Source: Septoria linicola (lineage: Eukaryota > Ascomycota > Dothideomycetes > Mycosphaerellales > Mycosphaerellaceae). Taken from it: a DNA stretch of 64,000 nucleotides. The stretch lies in NCBI GenBank assembly GCA_024114885.1, contig CP099425.1:1116001-1180000 (forward strand), given 5' to 3'. Under the pieces are notes generated by a model. The model did no database searches. It saw only the letters and a list, made by a program, of their open reading frames with translations, and was not told the origin of the DNA. The position numbers and the translations under genes were made by a program. Positions 10,856 to 19,747 of this stretch are shown here, piece by piece (the stretch's first letter is position 1; each line of letters starts with the position of its first letter).

Positions 10856-11629
10856 ATGTCTGATCTAAATGCACACGGAGTCCTGGCCGCCGTCGAGCTG
10901 GCCTTCTACGCACCCGCCTTCCTCATCTCCGTGGCGATATGCATCAAGCAAGGCTTCTCTCGCAACGCCGGCTGGTTCTACATGGTCCTGATCTCGGTCT
11001 TCCGCTTGATCGGCGCCTCCTGTGTGCTGTACATGGAGACACAGCATGACTACTCGGCTGGCCTTCAGGAGACAGCTGCAATCACCAGTGCTGTCGGCAC
11101 AGCACCACTTCTGCTTGCTCTACTCGAATTTCTACAGCGAGTCAACGGCAGCATGACTAGCAAGGGGCCGACGGCTAAAATTTTCCGACCAATTCATCTT
11201 GTGTCTCTGGTGGCACTGATCTTAGCAATTGTCGGTGGTGTTCAGTCATCGCAGGGCAACTCTGGTGACTACTCTACCGGTCGAAGCCTCATGAAAGCTG
11301 GATCTGTACTCTTCCTCCTGGTCTGGTTGGCTCTAGCTGCAATCGCCGTCCTGACATGCACACGCCGATGCTACACCCCTGATTCCGAGAGCAAGCTTGT
11401 CCTAACTAGCGTTTGTGTCTTGCCGTTCTTGCTGGTCCGTGTGATCTACACTGTTGCTGTGAGCTTCAGTACTCCAGGCTCCATCTTCGCCTACCCAATA
11501 CCAAACGTCGTCGTGCAGGCTATCATGATGTTCGCAATGGAGGCCCTGGCTTTGTGCTTCTACATGTGGGCTGTAATGTCCACATCCAAGCAGGAACGCT
11601 CCGCGAACATTGATGGGTCGAAAGACTGA
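10856..11629 (+). CDS. Seven-transmembrane fungal protein, DUF7702-like, 257 aa
   Basis: Intronless. I use the ATG at 10856 (MSDLNAHGVLAAVELAFYAP), the first in-frame ATG. Seven hydrophobic segments are visible: VLAAVELAFYAPAFLISVAI, WFYMVLISVFRLIGASCVLY, AAITSAVGTAPLLLALLEFL, IHLVSLVALILAIVGG, AGSVLFLLVWLALAAIAVL, LVLTSVCVLPFLLVRVIYTV, and a last one at VVVQAIMMFAMEALALCFYM. The FRLIGASC motif in TM2, the LPFLLVRVIYT motif in TM6 and the overall length fit a fungal-specific family of unknown function (DUF7702). There is no signal peptide; the tail is short, polar and cytosolic. Receptor or transporter activity is not established. Confidence 0.8.
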   Translation: MSDLNAHGVLAAVELAFYAPAFLISVAICIKQGFSRNAGWFYMVLISVFRLIGASCVLYMETQHDYSAGLQETAAITSAVGTAPLLLALLEFLQRVNGSMTSKGPTAKIFRPIHLVSLVALILAIVGGVQSSQGNSGDYSTGRSLMKAGSVLFLLVWLALAAIAVLTCTRRCYTPDSESKLVLTSVCVLPFLLVRVIYTVAVSFSTPGSIFAYPIPNVVVQAIMMFAMEALALCFYMWAVMSTSKQERSANIDGSKD

Positions 11630-12267
11630 TTGGATTTACAGGCCTCGGAAGGTCTCTCTGGAACAAGGCATAGCTGAACGAGTGCGTCTAGCCGCCAGGA
11701 AGGTCGCAAACTCGCTTCAGAGGAATGCTTGCTTCGCCGGCGTGGTCTGGTGCACTGACCGAAGGCCAAGCATGGATCGGGAATGTCCTCACATTGTCAC
11801 TACGCACTTGCGAGCAGCTGTTGGATCAGGGGCGCGAGTACGATGGTCGTGATCCTGGGTTGAAGGGCACATGCTTTGTGATCACAATAGAGATACGTAC
11901 ATTCACCTTCATATTGATACGCATAAACGCTAGCTGCAGCTTTCACCTCGCGCATCGATTCATGCATGATCGCAAGATCTGAAACACTAGCGCCGTGTAG
12001 CCTATACAAAGCTTTACTTGTCGACTCAACCCAACCTGCTCACAACACATGGCCAAACCGCAGCTGAATGATTGTAACCGCACGCTGTCGACCAATTATC
12101 TAACCAAGTCTTCAACAGATCAAGAGCACAGATTCACCTTGCCGCACCGCAAAAACCAAATCGCCACCACTCAGCGCCGCCTACTCAGCTTCCTCGAACC
12201 CGGCATCTTCGCACACAACACACTATTACCTACCCAGTCCCTCTCAAGAACTACCACTCTCGCCGCA
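11630..12267. other. Intergenic region, possible long 5' leader of the next gene
   Basis: 640 bp. The frame of the downstream gene is open from an ATG at 12049, so translation could begin upstream of my preferred start at 12268. The added residues (MAKPQLNDCNRTLS...) look like translated leader. Nothing else is recognisable. Confidence 0.4.
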
Positions 12268-12693
12268 ATGTCGACAGCCACGCAGCGCTGGGCAACCGAC
12301 CCAGCCGTACGCAAGGACCTTCCCAGCGAGAACCTCACTCCAGAAGAGCAAACGCTAATCGACGGTGTCATTCCACAGAGCGAAGAACCACGTGCTACAC
12401 GCAAACCAAAGAGGTCCGGAGGCAGAAGAAAGAAGAGGTTCCAGGGCGGCGGCTATCTTGCCGGCGCAGCTGATGGAGTAGAGGTCCAGGATTTCGCCAT
12501 CTTTTTCCAGCGATCGTCTGATGATGAGAAGGTCGAGAAGGATGTTGTCGGGGGTAGCGCTGCTGCCGCTGCCGAAGCAAGCTGTGCCATTGAGGAGGAG
12601 CCAGCCAAAGAGAGTGCCATTGAGACTGCTGGTGCCGAAGAAAGCTGTGCCATCGAGGACGATCCGGAGGAGAAGACTGCATCGGCGGAATGA
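12268..12693 (+). CDS. Hypothetical small protein with basic core and acidic repeat tail, 141 aa
   Basis: The start chosen is the ATG at 12268 (MSTATQRWATDPAVRKDL), preceded by CGCCGCA, a good context. An in-frame ATG at 12049 would add 73 residues of low-quality sequence. Residues ~35-55 are strongly basic (RATRKPKRSGGRRKKRF), a possible nuclear signal. The C-terminal third is acidic with a repeated element, EASCAIEEEP...ESAIETAGAEESCAIEDDP, where the phrase SCAIE(E/D) recurs. No family is recognised. The gene converges on the PPR-like gene. Confidence 0.55.
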   Translation: MSTATQRWATDPAVRKDLPSENLTPEEQTLIDGVIPQSEEPRATRKPKRSGGRRKKRFQGGGYLAGAADGVEVQDFAIFFQRSSDDEKVEKDVVGGSAAAAAEASCAIEEEPAKESAIETAGAEESCAIEDDPEEKTASAE

Positions 12694-12879
12694 ACACGCT
12701 TCGAGGGTGTCTCGAGCGATTGAACAGCGATTGAATACCGCTCTTGACAGACAATGGCGCGGCCGCTCGACTATTTGCGGAGAGAAGACGCCGCGATCCA
12801 GTCGCTGCTTTGACAGAAATTGAGAGAGGGCTGTAGGAGAGAGTTCTCTTCAATAACACAGTGCCTTGGATGCGGCCAT

Positions 12880-13178
12880 CTACAACATTCTCAGTCTCTT
12901 CACCTCGTCTCTGACATCCTCGACAGTCACTCTGCTCTTCTTCTGTCTTACGCCCGTCTCGCTGAGCCCAAAGTCATCCATGTCGTTCAGCTCTTTTCGA
13001 GTAAACCCCATGTTCTTCGGCGGCGGCCTCTCACCCTTGGCAATTGACCTGTCCACAATCTCATCGTACAGAGCATCGTGCCTTTCAGCAAGCTGGAGCA
13101 GGTAGTTGGTATTCTTCCAAGTCTCGAAGCGCAGATCACCAAGTGAGAGATTTGTTGCACTTCGCACGGGCCCTACAA
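12880..13178 (-). CDS. Conserved-looking ~99-codon block just after the PPR-like stop (likely its C-terminus in another frame)
   Basis: Directly downstream of the stop at 13179-13181, a different frame is open from about 13187 to 12880 and reads like real protein: NLSLGDLRFETWKNTNYLLQ, ERHDALYDEIVDRSIAKGE, RPPPKNMGFTRKELNDMDDF, then a basic helical end EDVRDEVKRLRML. It has no ATG near its beginning (its first start-like codon is GTG), so it cannot be an ordinary gene. No GT-AG pair joins it in frame to the upstream exon. One extra G in the short G run at ~13183 would fuse the two into one protein. It is either a C-terminal extension hidden by a one-base error or the remains of one. Confidence 0.45.
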
Positions 13179-15284
13179 CTACGCTGAGGGGTCAGAGTCT
13201 GCCACCACTGAAGATGCCGCTGTGGCTTCTGTCGTCAGCTCATCGTAGACCTGGCGCAGTGTCTCGTCCGAAGCTTTCAGAGCACCCTCAGGCGGCAAAA
13301 GCGTGATTGGCAGCTGCTTATCACTGAAGTCAAGCACGGCTGGCTTGTCCCTTGTCTCCGATTCAAGCACTGCAAGGTCAGCATTGAGTTTTTGCACACC
13401 TTCGTGAAGCTCCTCAAAGTCAAGTCGCGTTCGTGCAGTAGTAGTGTCATCTTCTGGCTCGTATGCTTTGGTGATCGCATATTCGATCGAGCTATGATGT
13501 GAATCCGGTATGAACATCTGCAGTGTGTCGAATTGTTTTTGCGCAAAGTCGGCCTTGCCTGTGGCTTTCACCGCTTTGCTAAGCACGAAGAAGTCTGTCG
13601 GTTCCGGCCACTCATTCTTGGCTCTTCTTGCCTCAACGATCTTTTCCCATGATTCCTCAATCATCGACTGATCTTTCCACAGGCCAGCTACTGCGAGAAC
13701 AGTACGCCTTGTGACATCTGTCGGCGTAAGATTGAGCGCCTCGAAATCTTTCAACACAATGCCGAGTGTCTCCTTCGATTTCCCATAGCCAGCGATGTTC
13801 ATCAGTACAGAATTGAAAGCCCCTGTGGACGGCAAGATACCGAAACGAGCAAAACTTTCGAGCATGCGACGTACTGACAGCAGTACAGCATCAACGAGCT
13901 TCTTTCGCTGTTTGCCTTCCAACCTATCGATCCCGGGCAGACGAAAGAGGGTAGTTGTTGCGATGATCAGTTCGGCGACATTGTTCGGCAATGCCTTGCC
14001 GGTAGCTCCAAGATAAAGATGCATGACGGAAAGCATTGCTCTGAGTGATACAATGCGATGCTGGGCCGAAGGATCCTGTTCTGCTGTTGTCCTTAGCCTT
14101 GCCATCAAATTCTTGATTACGGCGGTCGGCAATGTTAGACCTGCTCGACATGCCATGGCGAACACTGTGTATGCTTCTGACATTGGACGTTCATCGAGGA
14201 ACAACCGAATGAAGCGACCGTCAACAGCTGTGGGATACAATCGAAACACAGTGTCGAGGGCCAAGTAGGCTTGCCGCGAATCCCCTCGTAACAGCCGTGC
14301 TGTGACAATAGCCTGCAGTAGACTGATAGGCAAGCCTTTGATCTTGGTTTCAGCGTCGCGGTCCGGAATAATGGCATTCGAAGCAAGATGGTAGGAGCTG
14401 AAGTTCGTGGGAAACCGCGCCAAAGCTTTAGCATACAATGCCTCCAGATCCTCTAGAGGTGTACCATGAACAGCAAGCAGCTCTATCGCCACAGCATAGG
14501 TATCTGCCCCAACGTGCTGGTCGTCCTGGGGTTCAAGCCATCGCCAGAACTTTGCACCTACGCCGAGATAGCCTGACTCCTTGTATATGCCCATTAGGTG
14601 CGTGTGTGCTGGACGTGAAGGCACAACATTGCCCTGACGCACGTCTTTGGCTAGCAAGTCGGCAAGTGCTAGTATTTCCTGTTTAGCCTCTGCATGTTGC
14701 TGATGTCGCGGCTTCTGGTTCTCGGTTCTCAATGCTTGGTGAGCACATTGTGCAATGGCTCGAAGATCCTCTGCAGCTAGAGGTCTCCGCTCAGGCAGCT
14801 GTGCGTACAAGCGATACACGGTGGCAACATCGTATTCCTGCACAGCTTTCATGAGGTCCTCGCGCACACCAAGTGCCTTCAGCTCGACAGTCTGCGGTGG
14901 TGATCTCCTGCCTTCCCATCGCTCACGCTTTCGTCTCTTCGCGTCAGACAACTTCTTGCCTGGTTCAGGGGCACTTTCCGCAATCCGGTCCTGACGCCGG
15001 CGTTGTTCGGCGTCTGCTTTCGCGCGTGCTCGCGCTATAGGATTCCATTCCTTCTTCGCTCTTTCCTGTTCCTGGCCATGCCGATGGATCGAGGAAAAGT
15101 TCCTCACCGATGATAATTGAGCTTCGCCATGACTTGACTTCACGACGAACGTTTTCAACCAGTTTCTGTGGGCCTGCAGCTCAATTTGGGCCCGTCTGAG
15201 CTGAAACGAGAGCATTGGGTTGCAAGCACTTTCCTCCTCTACCGCGGAAGTGAACTTTCTCCAGAGGAAGTCGCGTTGATGCAT
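13179..15284 (-). CDS. Mitochondrial PPR/TPR-like helical-repeat protein, 701 aa (678 aa from M24)
   Basis: One long intronless frame. ATGs occur at 15284 and 15215; the second gives MLSFQLRRAQIELQAHRNW..., an Arg-rich amphipathic leader ending near RNFSS with few acidic residues, typical of a mitochondrial presequence. A charged linker (KKEWNPIARARAKADAEQRRRQ) and helix-pair segments follow, including DVATVYRLYAQLPER, HTHLMGIYKESGYLGVGAKF, AFNSVLMNIAGYGKSKETL and VLKDFEALNLTPTDVTRRTV, spaced like pentatricopeptide units. Such proteins act in organellar RNA processing, stability or translation; the specific target is unknown. The gene is divergent from zeta-COP. The C-terminus may be truncated by a frame break (see 12880-13178). 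Confidence 0.78.
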   Translation of the reverse strand: MHQRDFLWRKFTSAVEEESACNPMLSFQLRRAQIELQAHRNWLKTFVVKSSHGEAQLSSVRNFSSIHRHGQEQERAKKEWNPIARARAKADAEQRRRQDRIAESAPEPGKKLSDAKRRKRERWEGRRSPPQTVELKALGVREDLMKAVQEYDVATVYRLYAQLPERRPLAAEDLRAIAQCAHQALRTENQKPRHQQHAEAKQEILALADLLAKDVRQGNVVPSRPAHTHLMGIYKESGYLGVGAKFWRWLEPQDDQHVGADTYAVAIELLAVHGTPLEDLEALYAKALARFPTNFSSYHLASNAIIPDRDAETKIKGLPISLLQAIVTARLLRGDSRQAYLALDTVFRLYPTAVDGRFIRLFLDERPMSEAYTVFAMACRAGLTLPTAVIKNLMARLRTTAEQDPSAQHRIVSLRAMLSVMHLYLGATGKALPNNVAELIIATTTLFRLPGIDRLEGKQRKKLVDAVLLSVRRMLESFARFGILPSTGAFNSVLMNIAGYGKSKETLGIVLKDFEALNLTPTDVTRRTVLAVAGLWKDQSMIEESWEKIVEARRAKNEWPEPTDFFVLSKAVKATGKADFAQKQFDTLQMFIPDSHHSSIEYAITKAYEPEDDTTTARTRLDFEELHEGVQKLNADLAVLESETRDKPAVLDFSDKQLPITLLPPEGALKASDETLRQVYDELTTEATAASSVVADSDPSA

Positions 15285-15411
15285 TCATGCCTCAGGCGGC
15301 AATCGCGACCTCGAACCTCTCCCACCAGCTGTTCAATCAATGCCAGCAGAGACCGACACATACAGCAACTTTCTCTAGACGAATTCAGCCCAGCGGCCAC
15401 ACTCAGCCACA
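15285..15411. promoter_or_regulatory. Short bidirectional promoter between the PPR-like gene and zeta-COP
   Basis: Only 127 bp (196 bp if the PPR-like protein starts at 15215) separate two divergent start codons, so the genes must share a compact promoter. No TATA box is evident. Confidence 0.5.
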
Positions 15412-16074
15412 ATGTCACCAAACATGTCGCTCTTCAGCGTCAATGCGATCCTCGTCTTGTCAACAGAGGACTCGTCGCGCATTCTGGCCAAATACTACAG
15501 CCCACCACACATCCCCTCCAACGCTCAGGCTAACAACTACCCCGGCGCACAACCGTACCCGACTGTGAAGGAACAGAAAGCATTCGAGAAGGGCTTGGTG
15601 GAGAAGACAGCCAAGCAGACTAGCGATGTCATCCTCTACGACAACAGAGTTGTAGTCTTCAAGAACGAGGCAGATGTGATGCTCTACGTGGTCGGAGGCA
15701 GCGATGAGAATGAAATTATGCTGTACAACGTTGTGCTGGCTTTGAGAGATAGCTTGAACATTCTGCTGAAGTATGCCTTTCGTAAGTTTGTCTATCCAGT
15801 GTGCAGAATGCTGATATACCCGTGCCACAGGAACTCTGTGGACAAGCGTACCTTGATTGAGAACTACGACCTTGCCTCCCTCGCCATTGACGAGATCGTG
15901 GACGACGGCATCATCCTCGAGACTGACCCAGTCATAATCGCCAGCCGTGTCAGCAAACCTCCTGTACAGGACATCCCCAACATGCAGGGGCTGGACCTCT
16001 CGGAAGAGGGCTTGCTCAAGATATATCAGTTTGGAAAACAGAAGCTTGGAGAGAGGTTACGACAGGGACTTTAG
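15412..16074 (+). CDS. RET3: Coatomer subunit zeta, 205 aa
   Basis: Exons 15412-15785 and 15831-16074 are split by a 45-nt intron. The donor is GTTTGT rather than the nearby GTAAGT at 15782, because only this choice restores the conserved AFRKNSVDKRTL (compare LRKNVEKR in animal zeta-COP). The N-terminus MSPNMSLFSVNAILVLSTEDSSRILAKYY is the start of the longin-like fold shared with adaptor sigma chains. A fungal insertion follows, then VVVFKNEADVMLYVVGG, LALRDSLNILL and AIDEIVDDGIILETDP, all family hallmarks. It is part of the COPI coat on Golgi membranes, in retrograde Golgi-to-ER transport. Length is normal for fungi. Confidence 0.95.
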   Translation: MSPNMSLFSVNAILVLSTEDSSRILAKYYSPPHIPSNAQANNYPGAQPYPTVKEQKAFEKGLVEKTAKQTSDVILYDNRVVVFKNEADVMLYVVGGSDENEIMLYNVVLALRDSLNILLKYAFRKFVYPVCRMLIYPCHRNSVDKRTLIENYDLASLAIDEIVDDGIILETDPVIIASRVSKPPVQDIPNMQGLDLSEEGLLKIYQFGKQKLGERLRQGL

Positions 16075-16431
16075 GCTGGACGAGGCGATCTCTTGGGCGA
16101 TGTGCAAGTTTCACGTCAGGGCATAGCGTTGGAGTCTGGAGTTCGATGGGGAAAATGGACGTATGTGGAAGAGTCATGGCCACTCTAGCTTAGATGGCGT
16201 GAGTGCCAGCGGTATGTATCAGTCATTTCGCTGCACGTTTTGCGCCTTCCCCGAGAAACTGAAGCTTCAAAGTGAAATGTCACTGCTTATGGAGATACGT
16301 CGGTTGAGTGTAAAGCGCGGCCCACGCGCTGTTACTTGTCCAACTCTCTCGCAGGTTTTCGACCTGAACTGTGTCACTGACAAGCATTCCATACCCACAT
16401 CACACATCTACAAGCTTCTCTCGCAGCAGTC
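16075..16431. other. Intergenic region, nothing recognised
   Basis: 357 bp between zeta-COP and the BTB gene, on the same strand. I see no structure in it. Confidence 0.5.
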
Positions 16432-17293
16432 ATGGCGCCGAAGGATTGCGCAGCGCTGCTTACGCGGTGAGCCTTCCATGAGACGGTCCAGGAAGAGAAC
16501 CTACTGACTTTGAGTAGCATGTTCGAATCTGGCAACCCGCTGAATCGAAACAGTTTCCAGTCTGCCAACCACTCAGACCTCCGAATCGAAGCTGCGTGCC
16601 TCACATTCAATGTTCACAAAGCTGTCGTCTTCTCATCCTGCCCGAAACTGAAGACTCTCTACGATCAGCAGTTACCGCGCGGCGGTTCGAACACAATCGA
16701 GCTCGACACGCCTTACGGCGAGCTTGGTCACGAATTCTTACGATACTGCTACGGCTTGGACATTGACATCTCGACTGAGCCACATCGAAGCCTTGAGCTC
16801 GAGGCTTTCGACTTGTATCGGCTCGCTGTGAAGGTAACATCGATCAGCGCCATTTGCTGGTATACTTCGATCGTTGACACAGTTCTAGTATGACGTGACT
16901 GGACTTGCGACCATGATCGCTAACACAATGATCAAAACGATCGGCCAGATTGACAATTTGGCGAGAGTCGCCAGCATCGCCAATACCTTCTACAAGTCAG
17001 ATGCAAACGTAGCAGAGGCGTCTGCTGTCCGCAGGGCGTTCATAAGGCGCGCTTTCGCACTCCTGCCCCCCCTTGCAGAAATCACAGACGTGGATGAGGG
17101 TAGGGGGCGTGAGGTCTGGAGCATACTGACGGCGAATGGAAAGTTCACGGAGCAGCTCATCCGTGAGCTTGAGAGGTCACAAAGGGTGTTGGCTGGGTGC
17201 TTGAAAGCGATGGAAGGACAGAAACTGCTGTTTGGGAGCGCTCCTGCAGCGAGTCTGCCGGAGAAAGATCCTTCCGAAGAGATGGTCCTTTGA
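16432..17293 (+). CDS. BTB/POZ domain protein, 251 aa
   Basis: Three exons: 16432-16466, 16518-16833 and 16889-17293. The first junction is phase 2 (CG + C gives Arg) and the second phase 0. The protein begins MAPKDCAALLTRMFESG. The BTB core lies at ~25-115: SDLRIEAACLTFNVHKAVVFSSC (the usual SDxxI...FxVHKxVLxxxS), a beta strand SNTIELD, GHEFLRYCYGLDID (matching the FxxxLxYxYxxDY motif) and LYRLAVKYDVTGLATMI (the A-DKY-x2-x2-L helix, interrupted by intron 2). The helical C-terminal half has no MATH, Kelch or zinc-finger domain. Fungal BTB-only proteins are abundant; some bind Cul3, but no partner can be named. Confidence 0.87.
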
Positions 17294-17530
17294 TTGCACA
17301 ATGTCGACGCATATGGCGAAGCTGAAATGCACGGCGTGATTCGAGTAACTGTGTACGATGGACAGCAATAAGACCAGTATGCACCTGCAAACGGATCTTC
17401 CTGCACGTTTAGAGCTGCGAAATGCGCTTATGCACGGTTAAATTTGTCACTAGAAGGCATTTGTTTACTTTGCATACGAATTCTGCTTTCGTCTCGACCT
17501 GTTACTCTCAACTACGACATACAGTCTACG

Positions 17531-18069
17531 ATGGATTCAGCACAGACTCACGACCACGAGCTTCAGTAAGGGAACTCACCTCCAGTGGCTCTGCCTTCTG
17601 CTAACACCTCCCAGCCACGACAGCCGCAGCGCGCGAAATGCCATGCCTGCAGCACTGCTGACCGACTCCTCCTTGACCCGCGCACCCACACGATCGGTCT
17701 CAGCACCACCACACCGGCGCGAGATGTCCATCCTGCTGTCATTGATTAATTTCGAAGTCCCTCCAGCTACAGCAGCAACACAGCAGAACAGCGGCACGGA
17801 CGTCTCAGAAGAGTACCAAGCGGCTCTAGAGGACATCGAGCGCATAGTCGCACGCGTAGAGATTCTCAATGCGAAATTCGACAAGGTCGAGAAGCTGGAG
17901 ATGGATCTGGGCATCTACGAGATCATCGCGGAGAACGGGGACAGGGAGTTTAGGGAGAGAGTAGAGGCTATCAAGCGGATGGGCACAGTGGCGGATGGAG
18001 TAAGTTTTTAAACGATCCCTCTAGCCTGTAGCTCGTCTCTGACATTTTCAGTGCGCACAGCGGCACTAG
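17531..18069 (+). CDS. Small coiled-coil hypothetical protein, 145 aa
   Basis: Three exons are proposed: 17531-17565, 17615-17999 and 18052-18069. Intron 1 has a CTAAC branch site and joins CA+C; intron 2 is GTAAGT...TTTCAG with a CTGAC branch site, leaving a final exon of five codons (CAQRH). Without intron 2 the protein would end GVSF, four codons after the junction. The N-terminus is disordered. Residues ~65-130 form a charged helical segment, EEYQAALEDIERIVARVEILNAKFDKVEKLEMDLGIYEIIAEN, with heptad spacing, so dimerisation is likely. No family is recognised. Confidence 0.6.
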
Positions 18070-18371
18070 ACGCCGCCACAGTTAGCAAATGCCGCGAGCT
18101 GGAAACAGAGGGAGCTCGTGGTGGGCTCTTTGACTTGGCACAATGAGGAATGAATGAGGTGTGTTTTCCTCACTCAAATATACTCCATACACTAAACCAA
18201 AGTCGATGATGAGTAAACATCACTCGTGCATACATCGTTCCTGTCCAAAACTCGTCAAATGCTGAGGTCACATGTGCCGGCCTAGTCAAGATAATGCACC
18301 CTTCTCAGAACGGAACACTATCCATAATCGCTTCCTAAAGCCCTTGCTCCATCGCCACAGAGCCTTTCTGT
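18070..18371. other. Convergent 3' region
   Basis: 302 bp between two converging genes. It is AT-richer than the flanks, as expected for 3' UTRs; no gene is seen. Confidence 0.45.
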
Positions 18372-19747
18372 CTACTTGCGAAGACGGCCAGATGGCAGTG
18401 GGAAGACCGAGGTGACATCACATGGTCTAGCAAAGTTGCCAGTGGAGACATCATTGCCAGCCGAATCTGTGATCTTCAAGAAGCTCTGTGCCTGGGTGCC
18501 ACCATTAGCCCACAAGAAGGTGATTGGGTAGATCTGTCCCTTGGTGAAGGTGAAAGGCGTAGTGCTGATCAACTCGGAGGTGCCGATCTTATTGTAGTTG
18601 AATGTGACCTTCTGATCAGCATTGGCTTCGTTCCAGCTGGTGTATGCCTTGTCGCCGACCCAGACGCGCGCGTAGTTGTCGTCCTTGCCTTCGCTCAGGG
18701 AGAACTTGAAGGGTCCGCTGGATGGGGCGGTGAAAAAGCCTTGGGCGAGGACGGACTTAGTGTCGGAGCGGAAAGAGTAGTCACCAATGGTGATTTGACC
18801 ATTTGGGCCATTGGGCCAGCCCTGAGATTGCCACGACAAATTGTCGGTGACGCCAGTGTGCTCGGATGGCCGTCCGAAGATATAGTCGGCAGAGAAAGCA
18901 TTGTTGCCGTTGTCGCTATAGACTGGCTGGTCGTATACACGGAAGGCAAGGCCTTGATTCTCATAGGAACTGCCCGAGGTGACAGTGGTGACACACTGTT
19001 CCTTGGTCTCGATGAGAGTATAGCCGTTGCTATCCTGGTTGGTATACTTGACGCCGCTTCTGGTGGAACCTCTGTTGGTAGCGAAGCTTCGATCCCACGG
19101 CTGTGTGTAGTAGGTGCAAGTGAATAGAGGGTCACCGCCGTCCTTCAGCACCGTGTAGGCAACAAAGAAGCGACAGATGCGAGGCTGAACACCAGCCTTG
19201 GCTTGTCTGACGTTGTAAGCGCTCTTGGCCTTGCCTAGAAAGAGGAGATCAGCGTTAGCGAACGGCTTAAGCGTTGCAAGTGATGTTCAATGAGGATCTT
19301 ACAAGCTTCAGCACAAACGTTTGGATTGTACCCGGTGTTCTGCGGGAAAGTCTGGACTCCCATGTAGGTCGTATCACCCTTGGGGGCAATGATAGTCGCG
19401 TCACCAAACTCATCCGGGCCATCGAAGCCCGGGACCACGAGGGGCGAAAGGTTGCGTACACCGCGACGTTCAAGTTCGCGAACCTGGGATCTGCCGCGAC
19501 GTTCGAGGCCTCCAGCGACGGCGTCAGCGATAGCTGCCTTGATGGCTTCAGACGCTCCTGCAGTGGAGGCCGTGTTGGCAGAAGGAGTGACGATCTCGCT
19601 CTGAGGGACTGGAACGTCGATAGCTTCCTCGTAAGCAGCAATGGCGTCTGCGACCGGGTCATGGACCTCGACAGCCTCAACCTGAGGCAAGGCGATGGCC
19701 GAGGCCTTAGCCACCAAGAGAGCGACGAGAGAGTTCTTGAAATGCAT
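18372..19747 (-). CDS. Secreted protein: cysteine module plus GLEYA/PA14-like domain, 435 aa
   Basis: Exons 19747-19303 and 19234-18372 join in phase 1 across a 68-nt GTAAGA...CTAG intron. The start MHFKNSLVALLVAKASAIALP is a clear signal peptide. A pro-region with Kex2-like sites follows (LERRG, ELERRG). Residues ~139-240 form a cysteine module (NPNVCAEAC..., ICRFFVAYTV, LFTCTYYTQPWDRSFATN, YTNQDSNGYTLIE). After it comes a GLEYA/PA14-like beta domain (FGRPSEHTGV, ITIGDYSFRSD, KDDNYARVWVGDKAYTSWNE, FTFTKGQIYPITFLWANGG) that in other fungi binds cell-surface sugars. There is no GPI signal, so it is probably released or wall-associated. It is a paralog of the gene at 26218-27393, sharing MHFK, ADAIAAYE and the cysteine module. 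Confidence 0.83.

Noticed and set aside
12049..12267. 73-codon N-terminal extension of the small acidic-tailed protein
   Set aside because: The composition looks like translated leader, and the downstream ATG has better context. Kept only as a possibility.
16680..16700. GGTTCGAAC string resembling a tRNA B box
   Set aside because: It lies within the BTB coding exon and there is no matching A box or cloverleaf. No other B-box-like string with a cloverleaf was found by eye; a tRNAscan run would be decisive.
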